33,071 nucleotides of DNA from Bacteroidota bacterium (GTDB lineage Bacteria; Bacteroidota; Bacteroidia; Palsa-965). The stretch covers positions 1 to 33,071 of the forward strand of contig JABDCB010000031.1 of assembly GCA_013288325.1 (NCBI GenBank), given 5' to 3'. Positions 16,489-25,464 of this stretch are shown piece after piece. A program made the translations under genes and the position numbers. Every line of letters begins with the position of its first letter. Position 1 is the first letter of the stretch. The notes under the pieces were generated by a model. The model was not told the DNA's origin. It saw only the letters and a list, made by a program, of their open reading frames with translations, and did no database searches.

Positions 16489-18093
16489 ATGATTTCACAT
16501 TTCAAAAAAACACTTTTCGCTGCCCTTTATATCAACTGTTTCGGTGTGCAACTCATGGCTCAACCGGAAACAAGACTGCTGCCGGTTTCTTTCATAAGCG
16601 GGGAGGGGGTGCGACAGATTCCTTGCGTAAGCATGCCTTATACAGATATTGCGGCTTTGAAAATACAGGATGAGCTGGCTGACGCAGAAAAACTTCCCTA
16701 TCGTTTCGGCTACAATCATGAAGTATCCTGTTCTCCGACAAATTCAGGGCTATGGATAACTTCTGTAGCCGGAGAAAGGATCTGGAGATTAAGGATCCAC
16801 TCGCCAGAGGCACAAACCATTAATTTAGGATTCCGCTCTTTTCATCTGCAGACCGGCAGTCGTCTTTTTGTCTACAATATAGACCATTCAATCGTCTTAG
16901 GCCCTTATACGAAAGAGCAGAATTTTCCAGATGGAGAAATGGCTACTGATCTGATTGCATCCGATGAGGTGATCGTGGAACTTGACGAGCTATCTTCAAG
17001 TCCGCCATCTTCTTTTAGTATTTGCCGTGTTACACATGGATATCGCACACTGGAGTATGCACGATCCTTTGGTCAGGCTGGGGGCTGTATTCCAAATGTG
17101 AAATGCCCGGAAGGCGATACCTGGTCCAACCAGCGTCGGTCTGTCATATGCCTAGTAACAGGTGGGAATGCTTTTTGTTCAGCATGTTTGATCAATAATA
17201 CCACTGATGACGGAACACCTTATGTGCTTACAGCTAATCATTGTGGTACCCCTTCAGGATCCTGGGTTTTTCGGTTTAACTGGGAATCTGCTTCCTGTAC
17301 CAACCCGTCTGCATCACCTTCTTCTACCCAATCCATCAGTGGAGCTGTTCCAATTTCACATAACGCTAACTCCGATTTTGCGCTTTGCAAAATGAGCAGC
17401 ATACCACCAGCTTCTTTTCAGGTGTTTTATGCAGGGTGGAACCGATCTTCCTTACCGGCTGATAGCGTATGTACGATTCATCATCCGTCGGGGGATATAA
17501 AAAAAATAAGTCTGTCTAAAAACCCCGTTACTGCAAGTACATGGGCCGGAGCTATGGTATGGCAAACAGGCACATGGACAGAAGGTTGTACAGAGTCAGG
17601 ATCTTCGGGAGCTCCGCTCTTTGATCAGCAACGCAGGGTGGTGGGACAATTGTATAGCGGACCATCTGCATGCGGTATTGCTGTTAGCCAGGATTATGAT
17701 TGTTTCGGCCGTTTTGATATTTCATGGAACGGTGATACCTCAGTACAAGGCCGTTTGAGCGACTGGTTGGATCCTGCTCATAGTGGAGCATTAACCAATG
17801 ATGGATATGATCCCAACGGTTTAGGGATTACCGAAAAGAGTCCGGCTTTTTTTAAAGTGTTTCCCAATCCTTCATCGGGGAAAATCATGTTGTTGTTTCA
17901 GGATCCCGTACCGCAGGGAGCTGTTATGAAGTTCTATGACCTGCTCGGTAGGGAAGCACTCCCATCCGTTTGCTTGTCGGTTGGCAATAACGCCTGTGAG
18001 TATGATTTGTCGGCACTTAAGAAAGGGGTCTACCTCCTTCGTATTCAGGGTAGCGGGCGTGTCGGGAGTTGTAAATTAATATTAACCGAATAA
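16489..18093 (+). CDS. secreted trypsin-like (lysyl endopeptidase-type) serine protease with T9SS type A sorting domain
   Basis: Exported protease precursor of 534 residues. A signal peptide spans about residues 1-24 (ending LMAQ), then comes a long propeptide-like N-terminal region rich in beta strands. The S1-fold core carries the catalytic triad His251 (YVLTANHCG), Asp296 (NANSDFAL) and Ser373 (ESGSSGAPLFD). Many Cys residues and the QAGGCIPNVKCPEG segment at about 195-209 are reminiscent of Achromobacter/Lysobacter lysyl endopeptidases, where the mature enzyme begins near such a Gly-rich Cys motif. Lys specificity is therefore likely but unproven. The last 80 or so residues are a T9SS type A sorting domain (FKVFPNPSSGKIMLLF, YDLLGREA, YDLSALKKGVYLLRIQG, a final CKLILTE strand) that directs export across the outer membrane. 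It is divergent from the M42 gene and precedes the TPR/PorE-like pair. Confidence 0.92.
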   Translation: MISHFKKTLFAALYINCFGVQLMAQPETRLLPVSFISGEGVRQIPCVSMPYTDIAALKIQDELADAEKLPYRFGYNHEVSCSPTNSGLWITSVAGERIWRLRIHSPEAQTINLGFRSFHLQTGSRLFVYNIDHSIVLGPYTKEQNFPDGEMATDLIASDEVIVELDELSSSPPSSFSICRVTHGYRTLEYARSFGQAGGCIPNVKCPEGDTWSNQRRSVICLVTGGNAFCSACLINNTTDDGTPYVLTANHCGTPSGSWVFRFNWESASCTNPSASPSSTQSISGAVPISHNANSDFALCKMSSIPPASFQVFYAGWNRSSLPADSVCTIHHPSGDIKKISLSKNPVTASTWAGAMVWQTGTWTEGCTESGSSGAPLFDQQRRVVGQLYSGPSACGIAVSQDYDCFGRFDISWNGDTSVQGRLSDWLDPAHSGALTNDGYDPNGLGITEKSPAFFKVFPNPSSGKIMLLFQDPVPQGAVMKFYDLLGREALPSVCLSVGNNACEYDLSALKKGVYLLRIQGSGRVGSCKLILTE

Positions 18094-18128
18094 TCGTATC
18101 CGCGGCTTTTTTAATCCTTCGTTTTTTA

Positions 18129-18136
18129 TATTTTTG
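18129..18136 (+). promoter_or_regulatory. -7 box for the TPR/OmpA gene pair
   Basis: TATTTTTG fits TAnnTTTG exactly and ends 24 nt before the ATG at 18161. The T-rich upstream stretch gives no unambiguous -33 element. It probably drives both the TPR gene and the PorE-like gene. Confidence 0.5.
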
Positions 18137-18160
18137 GTATTACTTTAATCCGATAAAACC

Positions 18161-19210
18161 ATGAAGCGTATTTTATTTTCGGGATTTATTTTTACGATCA
18201 TGTCTTTTTCTGCCATGTGCCAGACAGACACCGTAAAAGCCAAAGTTGTAGATGAACAGGAAGCCGAAAAGTATTATAACATTGGCGTCGATAATCTGAA
18301 TGCAAAACGGAATGCGGAAGCTCTCAGTGCATTTAACAAAGCCATTGAGTTAAAACCCGGATTTGAAAAAGCCTATTACAACCGGGGGCTCACCTTTCTG
18401 GATATGCTGCTTTTTAAACAAGCCCTTGAAGATTTCAATAAAGCGATTGTAATGAACCCGGCTAATGATAGTTATTATTTCAGCAAGGGGCAGGCCAATG
18501 CCTTTAACGGAGATAAGGATGCCGCCATGGAAGATTATAACAAGGCCATTGGTGTAAACCCCAAGAATGCTGAGGCTTGCTATTACAGAGGCGTACTTAA
18601 GTTTGAAAAAGAAAATTACAGCAGCGCTGTTGCCGATTTTAATATGGCAATAGAAGCAAAACCGGATTATGCTTATGCATATAATGACAGGGGAAGTGCC
18701 AAACGTATGCAAAATGATATGCCAGGTGCTATTGCCGATTATAGTAAAGCTATTCAGCTAAGTCCGGGCCTGGCGTTTGTATATAATAATCTGGGAAGTG
18801 CCAAGAAAAAGGCCAACGATCTGAAAGGAGCTGTTGATGCCTATACTACAGCTGTTACCATGAAAAGTGATTATTATGTTGCTTATAATAACCGAGGAAT
18901 TGCAAAGTATGAATCAGGCGACTACAGCGGTGCTTTGGAGGATTTTAACAAAGCTATTCAGCTTAAAAACGATTATGCTTTTGCCTATAACAACCGTGCC
19001 GCTGCACGGTATAAGCAAAAGGATTATAAAGGAGCTGTGGAGGATTGCAATAAAGCCATTCAGCTTAATTCTTCTTATGGCTATGCTTATATGAACAGAG
19101 GCATTGCCGAAGAGATGCTGAGAGATGAGAAAGGCTGCTGCAGAGATATGAATAAGGCTGCCGGCCTGGGAGTGGATCAGGCAAAAAATTACCTGTCTGA
19201 TTGTAATTAG
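18161..19210 (+). CDS. periplasmic tetratricopeptide-repeat protein
   Basis: A 349-residue protein with a signal peptide (MKRILFSGFIFTIMSFSAMCQ), followed by a nearly continuous array of eight or nine tetratricopeptide repeats from about residue 35 to the end. The repeats show the characteristic pattern AYNNRGxAKxxxxDYxGALxDFNKAIQLxxxYAxAY, for example around residues 230-310. TPR arrays are protein-interaction scaffolds and no enzymatic motif is visible. The Cys immediately before the first Gln of the mature part (AMCQ) does not make a good lipobox, though lipidation cannot be excluded. The PorE-like OmpA gene follows within 6-27 nt, depending on its start, so the two are co-transcribed. A joint role at the outer membrane or in T9SS assembly is an inference. 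Confidence 0.9.
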   Translation: MKRILFSGFIFTIMSFSAMCQTDTVKAKVVDEQEAEKYYNIGVDNLNAKRNAEALSAFNKAIELKPGFEKAYYNRGLTFLDMLLFKQALEDFNKAIVMNPANDSYYFSKGQANAFNGDKDAAMEDYNKAIGVNPKNAEACYYRGVLKFEKENYSSAVADFNMAIEAKPDYAYAYNDRGSAKRMQNDMPGAIADYSKAIQLSPGLAFVYNNLGSAKKKANDLKGAVDAYTTAVTMKSDYYVAYNNRGIAKYESGDYSGALEDFNKAIQLKNDYAFAYNNRAAARYKQKDYKGAVEDCNKAIQLNSSYGYAYMNRGIAEEMLRDEKGCCRDMNKAAGLGVDQAKNYLSDCN

Positions 19211-19237
19211 AATTTCATGCGTGTAGATTATAAACCG

Positions 19238-21391
19238 ATGAAGCTGAAAAAAATTATATGGGCTCTGACCCTCCTGATTATTTCAGGATACCTACCTGCT
19301 CAAACCAATGTGGAATTTGAAAAGGAAAATTTCAAAGACAGGAAGGATGAGCTGAAAGAGGCTAAAAGCAATCTTAAAAAGGGAGATGACTTATATGAAC
19401 AAGGTATGTCCGATTACCAGGCTGGTATGGATAAGTTCATAAAAGAAAATCATTTTGTACCCAGCATCAACGATTTTTATGGGCGGGGCTCCGGAGCATT
19501 TACAGCCGCGGTCGATTTCTACAAAAAAGCACAGTTGTTCAACCCGAATAATGCAGATCTGAATTTTAAAATAGGTTTTTGTCTGTTATGGATGCCAGCC
19601 GGAAAGTTTGATGCATTGCCTTATCTGGAAAAAGCCTACAAGCTGAATTCAAATGTGAATCCGGATATTCAATACCTCCTGGGTCGAGGCTATCATCTGA
19701 ATATGGAATGGGACAAGGCAATTAATGCCTATAAGGCTTATCTGCCGTTTCTGAATACAAAGGCAGTAGATAATAAGATAAAGATTGAAGATGTAAATAA
19801 GAAAATTCAGGAATGTATCGTAGGGCAAGACCTGATGAAATCGCCTGAGCGGGTTTTTATAGATAATCTGGGCTGTACGGTAAACTCCCGTTTTTCGGAT
19901 TATGGTCCACTTATTTCAACGGATGAATCCATTATGATTTTCACTTCCCGCAGAGATAATACTACCGGAGGTGCTAAATCGGAATCGGGCGAATACATGG
20001 AAGATCTTTTTATCAGTACCTGTAAAGACGGAGTTTGGAGTCCGGCCAAGAATATGGGCCCCCCAATTAATACCGAAGATCATGATGCCACAGCGGGCCT
20101 TTCTCCGGATGGAACCACACTTTATATTTATCGTTTCACGATGAAGGATGGAGGTGATATCTGGGAGTGTCACCAATCCGGAGACAGCTGGACGAAGCCT
20201 GAGCGAATGAACAAGAACATTAATTCAACGGCGCACGAGTCTACAGTGAGTCTTTCCTATGATGGAAAGACCCTTTATTTTATAAGTGATCGTCCGGGAG
20301 GAATGGGAGGGAAGGATATTTACCTGTCACATCTGGATGAGAAAGGTAAATGGGGTCCTGCCGAAAATCTGGGTCCACCTATCAATACGATGTATTCGGA
20401 AGAAGCTGTATTTATCCACCCGGATGGAAAAACAATGTATTTCAGTTCTCAGGGTCATAAGACCATGGGTGGATATGATTTGTTTAAATCGACGCTCGTA
20501 GATGGTAAATGGACAGAGCCGGTAAACATGGGCTACCCGGTGAATGGCCCCGATGATGATGTGTTTTTTGTAATTTCGGGTAGCGGACGACATGGTTACT
20601 ATGCCTCCAAAAAAAGTGATGGGTGCGGGGAGAAGGACATATATAAGATCACTTTCTTAGGCCCTGAAAAACCACTTGCCCTCAATTCAGAAGATAATCT
20701 CCTAGCCAGTGTTGCGGCACCCATCAAGACAAGGGTGGTGGCACCTCCTATGGAAATAAAGACAGCAGCGCTTACAATTTTAAAAGGGGTAATTACCGAT
20801 GCTCTTACCGGTAAACCTTTGGAAGCTACCATCGAGCTGGTCGATAATCAGCGTAACGAAGTAATAGCCAGCTTTAAATCAAACAGTGTAAGCGGGAAAT
20901 ACCTGGTAACACTTCCCGGCGGCAAAAATTATGGTATTGCAGTAAAGGCTGATAATTACCTTTTCCATTCCGAAAATTTCGACATTCCGGCTTCTGCTGC
21001 CTTTCAGGAAGTAACGAAAGATATTGCACTGAACAACCTCGCGGTAGGTACCAAAATCGTGTTGAGAAATATCTTCTTTGATTTCGATAAATCAACCCTC
21101 AGGCCGGAATCTACCAACGAACTGGAAAGACTCACAAAGCTGTTACAGGATGTACCGACACTTAAAATTGAAATATCAGGACATACTGATAATAAGGGTG
21201 CGGCAGAATACAATCAGCGTTTATCTGAAAGCAGGGCGAAAGCAGTAGTGGATTATCTGGTATCCAAAGGAATAGCAGCCGATAGATTGCAATTTAAAGG
21301 ATATGGACTTACACAACCGATGGCTCCGAATGATACGGATGAGGGCCGGCAGTTGAACCGTCGTACCGAGTTTAAAGTATTGAGTAAATAG
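19238..21391 (+). CDS. PorE-like OmpA family protein (TPR, PD40 propeller, CRD, OmpA)
   Basis: A 717-residue envelope protein. I prefer the ATG at 19238 (MKLKKIIWALTLLIISGYLPAQ, a canonical signal peptide); the ATG at 19217 would add 7 residues. The domain order is: helical TPR-like region (about 25-200), PD40/WD40-like beta-propeller (about 210-475) with repeated blades such as SPDGTTLYIYR, SYDGKTLYFISDRPGGMGGKDIY and HPDGKTMYFSSQGHKTMGGYDLF, carboxypeptidase regulatory-like domain (about 513-600, LKGVITDALTGKPLEATIELVD), and a C-terminal OmpA peptidoglycan-binding domain (FFDFDKSTLRPES, ISGHTDNKGAAEYNQRLSESRA, NRRTEFKV). This is the architecture described for PorE of the Porphyromonas T9SS. 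Other Bacteroidota OmpA proteins share it, so orthology is not certain. It would tether a complex to peptidoglycan. Confidence 0.88.
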   Translation: MKLKKIIWALTLLIISGYLPAQTNVEFEKENFKDRKDELKEAKSNLKKGDDLYEQGMSDYQAGMDKFIKENHFVPSINDFYGRGSGAFTAAVDFYKKAQLFNPNNADLNFKIGFCLLWMPAGKFDALPYLEKAYKLNSNVNPDIQYLLGRGYHLNMEWDKAINAYKAYLPFLNTKAVDNKIKIEDVNKKIQECIVGQDLMKSPERVFIDNLGCTVNSRFSDYGPLISTDESIMIFTSRRDNTTGGAKSESGEYMEDLFISTCKDGVWSPAKNMGPPINTEDHDATAGLSPDGTTLYIYRFTMKDGGDIWECHQSGDSWTKPERMNKNINSTAHESTVSLSYDGKTLYFISDRPGGMGGKDIYLSHLDEKGKWGPAENLGPPINTMYSEEAVFIHPDGKTMYFSSQGHKTMGGYDLFKSTLVDGKWTEPVNMGYPVNGPDDDVFFVISGSGRHGYYASKKSDGCGEKDIYKITFLGPEKPLALNSEDNLLASVAAPIKTRVVAPPMEIKTAALTILKGVITDALTGKPLEATIELVDNQRNEVIASFKSNSVSGKYLVTLPGGKNYGIAVKADNYLFHSENFDIPASAAFQEVTKDIALNNLAVGTKIVLRNIFFDFDKSTLRPESTNELERLTKLLQDVPTLKIEISGHTDNKGAAEYNQRLSESRAKAVVDYLVSKGIAADRLQFKGYGLTQPMAPNDTDEGRQLNRRTEFKVLSK

Positions 21392-21406
21392 ACAAATTTG
21401 GTCGTT

Positions 21407-21450
21407 TAGTGCATAAAAAAAGGGCATGATTGCCCTTTTTTTATGCACTA
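21407..21450. terminator. bidirectional terminator, perfect 20-bp inverted repeat
   Basis: Arms 21407-21426 and 21431-21450 are perfect complements around a TGAT loop. The GGGCA/TGCCC core is flanked by A7 on the left and T7 on the right, so each strand yields a GC-topped stem followed by U's. It lies 16 nt after the PorE-like gene and 22 nt beyond the stop of the leftward small membrane protein, and can serve both. Confidence 0.9.
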
Positions 21451-21471
21451 ACAACAAAAACAACTAAAATC

Positions 21472-21690
21472 TTACATATCCTTATTGGTAAGTCCTTTTG
21501 TGCTCTCCGTACTTACATTTTTTGCAGAATAATTCGTCAACACCGATTTTGGAGGGCTAGTATATACATTTGCCATCCTGCGCTCCGCACGAGGTAATTT
21601 ATGCTCGTGATAATACCTTGAAACACCAAAGCTGAGACAATATAAAATCGCCCCTAGCAGAGCCAGCTTAACTTGTAGCGCACCTTTCAT
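21472..21690 (-). CDS. small membrane-anchored hypothetical protein
   Basis: A 72-residue reading frame starting at the ATG complementary to 21688-21690. The N-terminus MKGALQVKLALLGAILYCLSFGVS is a single membrane segment or uncleaved signal anchor, followed by a basic stretch (RYYHEHKLPRAERR) and a polar Ser/Thr/Lys-rich tail. I recognise no family. Support comes from the membrane helix, a plausible start, a degenerate -7 box (TAACTTTA, 21701-21708 on this strand) and the shared terminator directly after the stop. It lies downstream of the Mks-type operon on the same strand, but 460 bp and a hairpin separate them, so it is probably independent. Confidence 0.55.
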   Translation of the reverse strand: MKGALQVKLALLGAILYCLSFGVSRYYHEHKLPRAERRMANVYTSPPKSVLTNYSAKNVSTESTKGLTNKDM

Positions 21691-21708
21691 TTTTTCAGAG
21701 TAAAGTTA

Positions 21709-22070
21709 CTTTCATTGACTGTAGTTGCCAGATTGCTTCCGGATAGCTCGAGTGAAGCAGAAAACAATCTGAAAATTCGTATCGTTTAATATTATTCTCT
21801 TTACGTGAAAGAATCTCCTGTGGTTTCGTTTGAAGCCTTTATTTTATCACAAAACTATCAGAAACACACAAATTTTGTTCAAATCTTACATCACCCAACA
21901 AAAGTAATCCAAAATCAATAAATGGAAATGTATTAAGCAGTTAAAAATGTAGCTGGTTCGTAAAAATAACTCAGGTTAAGAAACCGATCAAGAGATAAAC
22001 CTTAAATCATTGGAAGTTGAAAATGTAAAATTGTCTTGTTTTGCTCATTTTTTTCCCTTTAATGGTATTA
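21709..22070. other. AT-rich intergenic stretch without recognisable gene
   Basis: About 360 bp between the small membrane-protein gene and the hairpin that ends the Mks-type operon. I see no open frame with a plausible start, no tRNA and no exact TAnnTTTG box on the plus strand. A weak imperfect palindrome (ATTCTCTTTACGTGAAAGAAT, with mismatches) occurs at about 21793-21813. A small RNA cannot be excluded. Confidence 0.5.
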
Positions 22071-22071
22071 A

Positions 22072-22110
22072 AATAGCAGATCCGAAGGGTTTAGCTTCGG
22101 ATCTGCTATT
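22072..22110 (-). terminator. terminator of the Mks-type condensin operon
   Basis: Arms 22072-22087 and 22095-22110 are perfect 16-bp complements with a 7-nt loop. On the minus strand the stem is followed by TTTTAATACC, a short T-run, about 43 nt after the stop of the SMC-like gene. On the plus strand no T-run follows, so I assign it to the leftward operon. Confidence 0.8.
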
Positions 22111-22152
22111 GATATAATTGTATTTCGAAATGGGAACAGCTGTTTACCAGGT

Positions 22153-25100
22153 CTAATTACTGGAACGAGGTTCAATAAAGTCGTTCAGTAATTTCTTGCT
22201 GTTTCTTGTTTTGAAAAAACTCATTGGGGAATAATTGATATCCTTATCCTTACCTCTGATCAGCATATGCAGGAACCAATCTTCATCCGTATAAGATCCG
22301 AAAGGTTTTGGAGTCATGGTAATCAGCTGGTATCCAAATTGCCCTGCAATCTGCGGGAAAAGATTGAAGTTCAGATCGTCAATATTGGACAACTCTTCAA
22401 TGATGATGAATTTAACCCCTGGGCGGCTTCTGTCTTTTTGAATAACGGAAAGACGGCCGATACAAAGAAGCGCCAGAGCGGTATAAGCCTGTCCTCCGGA
22501 ACCGGTGTATTTGATACCGGTATCATCAAACAAACCTACTTTCAATTCAAAATAGAATTTAGGATTTAGCAGGTCACTCAACTCACAGTTCTTTATGCTG
22601 CTGAATGTCTTGGCAATATTTACAATCAGTTTTTCCGGAGAGTTTTGTGATTTGTCAATATCTTCGATTTCAGTGAACAGATCGGCGCCGAATTTTTGAA
22701 CCTTTGCTTTCTCCCTCATTTTCCGGATCCACTCGATGGTAATTTCTTTCTTTTCAAGAAATTCAATACGGAACTGGTAGTTATTACTGATTCTGTTTTC
22801 CTGGAAAAAGAAGTTAAGCTCTGTAATCAGCTTACGGAAATTCTGATACTGACGGGCTACCTGATCAAATACATTCAGGATAATGGTAAGCTGAAGATCA
22901 CCGAATTTTTTCAGCTCTTCGTTCAGTTTCAATAGTTCAGGGCCTATGCCTTCGAGTCCCAGTTTACCGCAAAGTACATTTACCAGGGTCTGGAAATTGA
23001 ATTTATCAGTTTCCAGTTCTTGATTTTTATTGTCTTTTGTTTCATCAAAGCTCTGTGCAATACGGGTAAACTCATTCTCGAAATTTCTGCGGTCGGTTAC
23101 CGATTTTTCTGCCAGTTGAAGAATTCTGTTGTTGGTATAATCGCCCAAATGGGGCAGGTCTTCCCAACGCAGGTTTGTATCGCGCTCCAGATCGGTTCTT
23201 TTTTCATCAAAAACGAGCTGAGTTTTTTCCAGTTCAATTTTAAGCTGTGGTTCTTTCTCCTGGCAGGCTTTCACCACACCATCAATAGAAATCTGGTTTC
23301 TGACGGCAGCTTCTTTCTCGGGTAGCATTTCTTCCACCTTGCGCTCGAGCATCGATTTTTGCTTCACGATATCCTCAATCGCAATTTCTTCGAACTTGGG
23401 TTTATGCCATTCTACCTTATAAGGCAGCTCTTCCTTCAGCTTATTTATTTCGTATTTACATTTGTCATTATCATCCAGAATCTGTTCCAGCTTCAGTTTT
23501 GATTCTGTTTGTTGCTGGGCCAGGCGTAACGCTTCGCGGTTGGCATTCTGATACTGACGCTGAAGTTCATCAAACGATCCGAGTTGTTCTTCATTTTCCT
23601 GAAAAGCTTCCAGAATAGTTTTTGTAAGATCTTCATCAATTTCATAAGCCTCAATCTTTTTCCGCTCTTTATAAGCTTCAAACATATCGGCATTATAACC
23701 TATTTCCAGAAGTTCAATATTGAGTTTCCGGATCAGGGTCAGTTCTTCTTCCGCATCTTTCAGGTTCTGAAGAATTTCTTTCCGGTCCTTTTCCAGTACC
23801 GTTTTCAGCTTCTTGGCATCATCAAATTTCTGACGGGTAACACGGGGCACAGCTTCCCTTATTTCTCCAAGTACAAGCCATAGTTTACCGTCCGAGTCTT
23901 CCTCATATCCGGTAATCAATTTTTTAGGATTAACGGTATACCTTAATATATCGGCTTCTTTCCCGCTAGGTTTGTTAGTAGCAATATCTTTCAGGTGCAT
24001 CAGCACCGATTCTTCTTCCAGACTCAACGGTTTTTTTTCATTCACGGCCCAATGAAACAGGGAATTTGCATTTCCTTTTTCATACAGTTCCAGCAAACCG
24101 CTCAGTTGTTCTATCGTACGTGGAAGTTCGGCTACTTTTTCAGGATAATTTTTTAATGCGCTTTTGAAATCACTGGCCCATTCCGATTTTTCGAACTCTG
24201 TATAGCTCTTTATAGATTGAAGCGCTTTGAGTTTCACTTTACGGTCCCTGTATTTTTCCTGTTCCCGCATTTTTTCCTGAGCAGCCTGAGCGCTCATATA
24301 GCGTTTGAAGATAGGGGCTAGTTTTTCCAGCTCATTTACCAGGATAAAGAGTTCATTGGCCTGATTACGTTTTTCCTCAATCTTACGGTCGCTCAGGGTA
24401 GGGATCAGATCTTCATAATATTTCTGAAGATGATTATTGACGGCATGCAGATCCTGATAAGATTTCAGGGTGCTTTCGGTAAGTGATTTTAGTTCTTTTT
24501 TGTTTTTGTCCAGATTACGTACCGCACTTTCATAGCGGGTTTTGTTTTCATTAAAGTGCCGCTGCGCTTCAATAAAAAAGTTGTAGGCATGGATGGTATC
24601 GGCAGTCAGAAATTCATCGCGGGAAGCAATGCTTTTGTCCAGCATCTTCTTAAGCTGAGTCAGTTTATTCTGCTTCATATCCAGCTCCTTAATCAGGTCG
24701 CGGCTGGAATTATACTGTTTGATATAGTTTTCAAGCTGATCTTTCTGCTCTTCAAAAAGCGTCTTGATCTCATCATTATCTTCAAAAAGGAAGTTTTGAA
24801 GCGAACGGGAATTGGTAACATCCAGTGTTTTGGCACGGGAGAAAGACTGAAGGATCTTGGCCAGGGCTTTCAGATTGGTTTCCTTGGTAAGATCTATCGG
24901 TATGATATGATTGGTAAAGAGGGTTTCATAGTAATTCATGATCTCCTCATGCTGGAAATAGTCATAGAGGTAGATGTTATGCTCAAGCGTCAGATAATTC
25001 TTCAGATCTTTCAGCTCCATCACTGTTTTGTTAGGCGCCAGAAAATCGGTGGCATGTAATGGCCTATGAAAACTTTCCAGTTCTTTTTTGGAGAAGTCCG

Positions 25101-25464
25101 CGCTTTTCTGAATGATGAAAGGACGTACCGGGTAGCGTGAATTTTTTGGGATATAAACCCCGATGGTTACGAATTTACCTTTTGCCCTTTCTATGTTAAA
25201 GAAAGCATAGGCATGCTCAATATATGTTTTATTGAGGGGGATCCCTTCAATACGTCTTTCGTTTTTATCCAGACCTTCTGTCCCCGGTTTCCACAGATCC
25301 CTTTTGGGTATGAGAATCAGCTGCATCAAATCGGCTACAATCGATTTGCCCAAACCGTTATCTCCGGTAAAGTCGGTTCGTACCGGGTGCAACAGATAAT
25401 CACAATTATTATGCTGACGCACTCCGACGGTAGAAAGGGAATAAATCTTAGGATAGCTGCTCAT
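22153..25464 (-). CDS. mksB: SMC-like condensin ATPase (MksB/JetC/MukB-type)
   Basis: A 1103-residue SMC-like ATPase. The head has a Walker A at residues 34-41 (GDNGLGKS) within RTDFTGDNGLGKSIVADLMQ. Two long coiled-coil stretches follow (roughly 230-450 and 560-870) with a central hinge-like insert at about 460-550. The C-terminal head half has the ABC signature SGGQ (989-992) and a Walker B-like IIIEE at about 1020-1024, with Glu where Asp is usual. The layout matches MukB/MksB/JetC: an N-terminal nucleotide site, antiparallel arms and a C-terminal signature. Such ATPases extrude DNA loops with a kleisin (MksF/JetA) and a winged-helix partner (MksE/JetB). I chose the ATG at 25464 (MSSYPKIYSL), overlapping the upstream gene by 17 nt; a TTG at 25488 is less likely. 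The downstream hairpin ends the operon. Family certain, subtype inferred. Confidence 0.88.
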   Translation of the reverse strand: MSSYPKIYSLSTVGVRQHNNCDYLLHPVRTDFTGDNGLGKSIVADLMQLILIPKRDLWKPGTEGLDKNERRIEGIPLNKTYIEHAYAFFNIERAKGKFVTIGVYIPKNSRYPVRPFIIQKSADFSKKELESFHRPLHATDFLAPNKTVMELKDLKNYLTLEHNIYLYDYFQHEEIMNYYETLFTNHIIPIDLTKETNLKALAKILQSFSRAKTLDVTNSRSLQNFLFEDNDEIKTLFEEQKDQLENYIKQYNSSRDLIKELDMKQNKLTQLKKMLDKSIASRDEFLTADTIHAYNFFIEAQRHFNENKTRYESAVRNLDKNKKELKSLTESTLKSYQDLHAVNNHLQKYYEDLIPTLSDRKIEEKRNQANELFILVNELEKLAPIFKRYMSAQAAQEKMREQEKYRDRKVKLKALQSIKSYTEFEKSEWASDFKSALKNYPEKVAELPRTIEQLSGLLELYEKGNANSLFHWAVNEKKPLSLEEESVLMHLKDIATNKPSGKEADILRYTVNPKKLITGYEEDSDGKLWLVLGEIREAVPRVTRQKFDDAKKLKTVLEKDRKEILQNLKDAEEELTLIRKLNIELLEIGYNADMFEAYKERKKIEAYEIDEDLTKTILEAFQENEEQLGSFDELQRQYQNANREALRLAQQQTESKLKLEQILDDNDKCKYEINKLKEELPYKVEWHKPKFEEIAIEDIVKQKSMLERKVEEMLPEKEAAVRNQISIDGVVKACQEKEPQLKIELEKTQLVFDEKRTDLERDTNLRWEDLPHLGDYTNNRILQLAEKSVTDRRNFENEFTRIAQSFDETKDNKNQELETDKFNFQTLVNVLCGKLGLEGIGPELLKLNEELKKFGDLQLTIILNVFDQVARQYQNFRKLITELNFFFQENRISNNYQFRIEFLEKKEITIEWIRKMREKAKVQKFGADLFTEIEDIDKSQNSPEKLIVNIAKTFSSIKNCELSDLLNPKFYFELKVGLFDDTGIKYTGSGGQAYTALALLCIGRLSVIQKDRSRPGVKFIIIEELSNIDDLNFNLFPQIAGQFGYQLITMTPKPFGSYTDEDWFLHMLIRGKDKDINYSPMSFFKTRNSKKLLNDFIEPRSSN

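Noticed and set aside
24556-25059. 167-codon open frame on the plus strand
   Set aside because: It is antisense to the coiled-coil region of the SMC-like gene; Phe/Ile-rich frames opposite Lys/Glu-rich coiled coils are an expected artefact.
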